Part shown: positions 58,537 to 60,589 of the stretch, one piece after another | Layout: every line of letters begins with the position of its first letter | Position numbering within the stretch: the stretch's first letter is position 1 | Assembly (NCBI GenBank): GCA_018812485.1 | Contig: JAHJDO010000119.1 | Coordinates: forward strand, 1 to 60,589 | Origin: a bacterium | GTDB taxonomy: Bacteria > JAHJDO01 | Direction: 5' to 3' | Length of the DNA: 60,589 nucleotides | The notes under the pieces: generated by a model | What the model saw: only the letters and a program-made list of their open reading frames with translations | Databases searched by the model: none | Told to the model about the DNA's origin: nothing | Translations under genes and position numbers: made by a program

Positions 58537-59706
58537 ATGGCTAAGGATCCTATTTGCGGAATGACGGTTAACGAAAAGGACGGCTTACGCATTACACACG
58601 CCGGAAACACTTATTTTTTCTGCAGTAAAAACTGCATGAACAAATTTGCAAAAGAAAATAATATTTTAACCTGCGACACGATCTCCTGTGGCAGAGACCA
58701 AAAGAACTCTATCTATAAAAACAAAAATTTTATTGTCGTCTTGATCTTACTTTCTGTCGTCTTCCTGTCTTACGTGGTTCCGTTGCTTGAGCCTTTTAGA
58801 ATTGCGCTGTGGGAATATTTTAAAATTATATGGTGGGCGATATTGTTAGGCTTTTTTCTTGGCGGCATAATAGATCATTATGTTCCCCGGGAATATGTCT
58901 CGCACCTCCTTGCGCAACCGAAAAAAAAGACTATTTTTTATTCTGTTTTTCTTGGCTTTCTGATGAGCGCTTGCTCGCACGGCATACTGGCTCTCGCAAT
59001 ACAGCTTCATAAAAAAGGCGCGTCAAATGCTGCGACTGTCGCGTTTTTACTCGCTTCTCCATGGGCAAATGTGGCCGTGACTATAATGCTTATAGGTTTT
59101 TTTGGGATAAAAGCACTATATATAGTCTTTTCAGCAATTATAATTGCTATCAATACAGGCTTTATCTTTCAGTTACTTGAGAGAAAAAATATTATTGGAA
59201 AAAACATGAATCAACTAGAATACAATAAGGATTTCTCTATAAAAAAAGATATCAAAAACCGGCTTAAAAAATACAGACTATCACGGCAGACCCTGCAAAG
59301 TGATATAAAGGGAGTTTATCAAGGAGCGATATCTCTGAGCAATATGGTATTATGGTGGATACTTATAGGCATTGGGATTTCTTCTATCGCGGGAGCATAC
59401 ATACCTTCCCACATTTTCCAGAACTATATGAACGCTTCTATTGGCGGTCTTTTTGTAACATTACTCGTTGCCACTGTTATTGAAGTATGTTCCGAAGGCT
59501 CCGCTCCAATGGCTTTTGAGATATTCAAACAAACACATGCTATTGGAAACAGCCTTGTATTTCTTATGGCCGGCGTAGCAACCGACTATACGGAGATAGG
59601 TCTTCTATGGCATAATGTTGGCAAAAAAACGGCTCTATGGCTGCCTATCATAACTGTTCCGCAAGTAATTATTTTGGGATGGATAGCAAATATCATTTTC
59701 AAATAG
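58537..59706 (+). CDS. YHS domain - permease (PF03773/ArsP-like) fusion
   Basis: 389 residues. Residues 1-45 are a YHS-type metal-binding domain (D-P-I-C-G-M ~4-9, Y-F-F-C-S-K-N-C ~26-33), followed by C-D-T-I-S-C. About eight to ten membrane helices follow, with S-A-C-S-H-G-I (~147-153), A-S-P-W-A-N-V (~172) and C-S-E-G-S-A-P-M-A-F (~319), marks of the permease family that exports organoarsenicals or other metal(loid)s. The cysteines suggest soft-metal handling, but the substrate is unknown. Confidence 0.85.
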   Translation: MAKDPICGMTVNEKDGLRITHAGNTYFFCSKNCMNKFAKENNILTCDTISCGRDQKNSIYKNKNFIVVLILLSVVFLSYVVPLLEPFRIALWEYFKIIWWAILLGFFLGGIIDHYVPREYVSHLLAQPKKKTIFYSVFLGFLMSACSHGILALAIQLHKKGASNAATVAFLLASPWANVAVTIMLIGFFGIKALYIVFSAIIIAINTGFIFQLLERKNIIGKNMNQLEYNKDFSIKKDIKNRLKKYRLSRQTLQSDIKGVYQGAISLSNMVLWWILIGIGISSIAGAYIPSHIFQNYMNASIGGLFVTLLVATVIEVCSEGSAPMAFEIFKQTHAIGNSLVFLMAGVATDYTEIGLLWHNVGKKTALWLPIITVPQVIILGWIANIIFK

Positions 59707-59751
59707 CTCTCATAACAAAATAATCTAAGTGTGTCTTGGGTGGTTTGAGAT

Positions 59752-60381
59752 TTACAAATACTGCTTCAGTAGAGCATATACCTGCTCGGCAATAAGCTCA
59801 TATCCTTTATCAGAGGGATGGATGTGGTCACTCATCATATCAGGTTTACCAAGTATTTTATCGTAGATATCTGGGATAACAAGCGTGCCATGTTTTTTTG
59901 CGATTTTCACAAATCTCTTTTTGTAACTTGTACCCATTAAAGATGGCTGGATACCAAGCACTAACCCCAAAGCTCCTTTTTCCTGAATTCTGGTTATAAT
60001 CAGTTCCAGATTTTCAAAGGTTTTCTCCATAGGAACGGTTTTTCTCAGTGCATCATTGCCGCCAAATTCCACAATAACAATTTTGGGATCCATATCCAGC
60101 ACATCCCTTTGAAGTCTTCTGATTGCATCTTCGGTTGTATCTCCCCCTACTCCTGCGTTGATTACTGGCAGCCCTAATTTCTTACTGAGTAAAGATGGAT
60201 AGTCCCATCCTTCCGATGCTCCAAGACCTTCAGTTATACTGTTTCCAAAGCATATGATATTAGTTCCCTCTGGACGGCTGTTTTTAATTTCCCAGTGATT
60301 AGTTCTTCCACATCCTGCAGTAAAAGATAATAGAAAAATCAGTTCTATACTTAATAAGGATATCTTTTTTATATTCAACAT
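59752..60381 (-). CDS. SGNH/GDSL hydrolase lipoprotein (TesA-like)
   Basis: 209 residues with a lipobox F-T-A-G-C (~20-24). SGNH blocks are complete: F-G-N-S-I-T-E-G (~45, catalytic Ser), G-V-G-G-D-T (~78), G-G-N-D (~107) and D-H-I-H-P-S-D-K-G (~187, catalytic Asp and His). Close to arylesterase/lysophospholipase TesA. Probably a periplasmic or outer-membrane esterase. A G-rich tract lies ~48 bases before its start. Confidence 0.88.
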   Translation of the reverse strand: MLNIKKISLLSIELIFLLSFTAGCGRTNHWEIKNSRPEGTNIICFGNSITEGLGASEGWDYPSLLSKKLGLPVINAGVGGDTTEDAIRRLQRDVLDMDPKIVIVEFGGNDALRKTVPMEKTFENLELIITRIQEKGALGLVLGIQPSLMGTSYKKRFVKIAKKHGTLVIPDIYDKILGKPDMMSDHIHPSDKGYELIAEQVYALLKQYL

Positions 60382-60589
60382 GTTATTTGATATTATATAC
60401 TAATTACGCAACATTGCCGAGCTATTTTCCCAACCAACCCAACCAACCCGGTAATGCAAGAAGTTTTATGCAAATTCATACTATCAATCTCTCCTAAGGA
60501 CTGTAAATTATCAGTCATCTCCTAAATTGTTTATGCTACTTCTCTTCACCTTGTGGATACTGCCGTTCTGTGTATAACTCTTCGAGTTA
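60382..60589. other. Right-edge region without a clear gene
   Basis: 208 bases up to the window edge. They hold a G-rich tract (60429-60449, minus strand) and an open minus frame of 26 codons at 60511-60588 that enters from the right (ends N-N-L-G-D-D, then a stop). The latter could be the C-terminus of a gene beyond the edge but is too short to judge. Confidence 0.35.
60429..60449 (-). other. G-quadruplex-capable tract upstream of the SGNH gene
   Basis: Minus strand GGGTTGGTTGGGTTGGTTGG plus one G: five G runs separated by TT, able to form a two-tetrad quadruplex. It would lie in the leader or promoter of the SGNH gene. Confidence 0.55.

Noticed and set aside
1-60589. CRISPR arrays, tRNA and rRNA genes
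   Set aside because: Scanning the gaps showed no regularly spaced repeats, cloverleaf-like stretches or rRNA-like sequence.
60536-60589. Minus frame ending E-R-Q-Y-P-Q-G-E-E-K as a gene end
   Set aside because: It is closed by a stop codon at the window edge and has no start codon, only 16 codons long.

Overview
The window is an AT-rich bacterial chromosome segment from an organism with a Gram-negative type envelope. The evidence for that envelope is a YidC with a large periplasmic domain, several lipoproteins, an O-antigen ligase-type membrane protein and pseudopilins with the H-X9-DG signature. GTP-type PEP carboxykinase, an Asp23/AmaP pair, a BcrA/HgdC-type ATPase, corrinoid and methyl-folate enzymes and a CbiB/CobT/CobD/PduX set suit an anaerobic, corrinoid-dependent lineage. 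Omnitrophota or another uncultured PVC-like phylum is my best guess from gene content; no rRNA is present to settle it. Almost all genes from 1 to 55.9 kb lie on the minus strand, so transcription mostly runs right to left.

Layout. 0-1.2 kb: two secreted proteins, one cut by the window edge. 1.3-5.9 kb: the conserved rpmH-rnpA-yidD-yidC-mnmE operon behind a near-perfect sigma70-type promoter, plus queH. 6-7.2 kb: a plus-strand ccdA/thioredoxin pair. 7.2-13.8 kb: a DinG-like helicase, two HAD phosphatases, rlmN, a stand-alone methyl-folate:corrinoid methyltransferase, a stand-alone homocysteine methyltransferase half and cobO. 13.9-15.1 kb: a plus-strand, GC-richer, secreted amidinotransferase followed by an attC-like hairpin at the cobQ stop codon.

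15.1-26.5 kb: the centrepiece, a cobalamin-riboswitch-controlled run of thirteen genes. In transcription order they are H-X9-DG pseudopilin, PilZ/zinc-ribbon membrane protein, DUF4198-like membrane protein, NapH-like polyferredoxin, HgdB-like Fe-S protein, HgdC-like ATPase, a previously unlisted 52-residue Cys-rich membrane peptide, DUF71 ATP-pyrophosphatase, radical SAM protein, BtuF, BtuC, BtuD and CobQ. 26.5-32.5 kb: feoB, feoA, cobT, cbiB, cobD and pduX, mostly translationally coupled. Together these two blocks describe corrinoid uptake and nucleotide-loop assembly; cobU, cobS, btuB and corrin-ring synthesis genes are not in the window.

32.5-40 kb: nadB, then an accessory zone with a methyltransferase, a solute-binding lipoprotein, a DUF2779 nuclease, a small lipoprotein, an Abi_C-type protein and an MNT/HEPN pair. 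The MNT/HEPN pair is flanked by direct copies of the pckG 3' end. 40-56 kb: a long housekeeping run headed by an FMN riboswitch with its own terminator (ribD-ribE-ribBA-ribH-nusB-O-antigen ligase-pepQ-efp-accB-accC-asp23-amaP-clpX-lon-pckG). 56.2-59.7 kb: a plus-strand group (small unknown protein, SprT-like metalloprotease, beta-CASP nuclease, YHS-permease). 59.7-60.6 kb: a minus-strand SGNH lipoprotein with a G-rich, quadruplex-capable leader.

I see no tRNA, rRNA, CRISPR array, transposase or replication origin.
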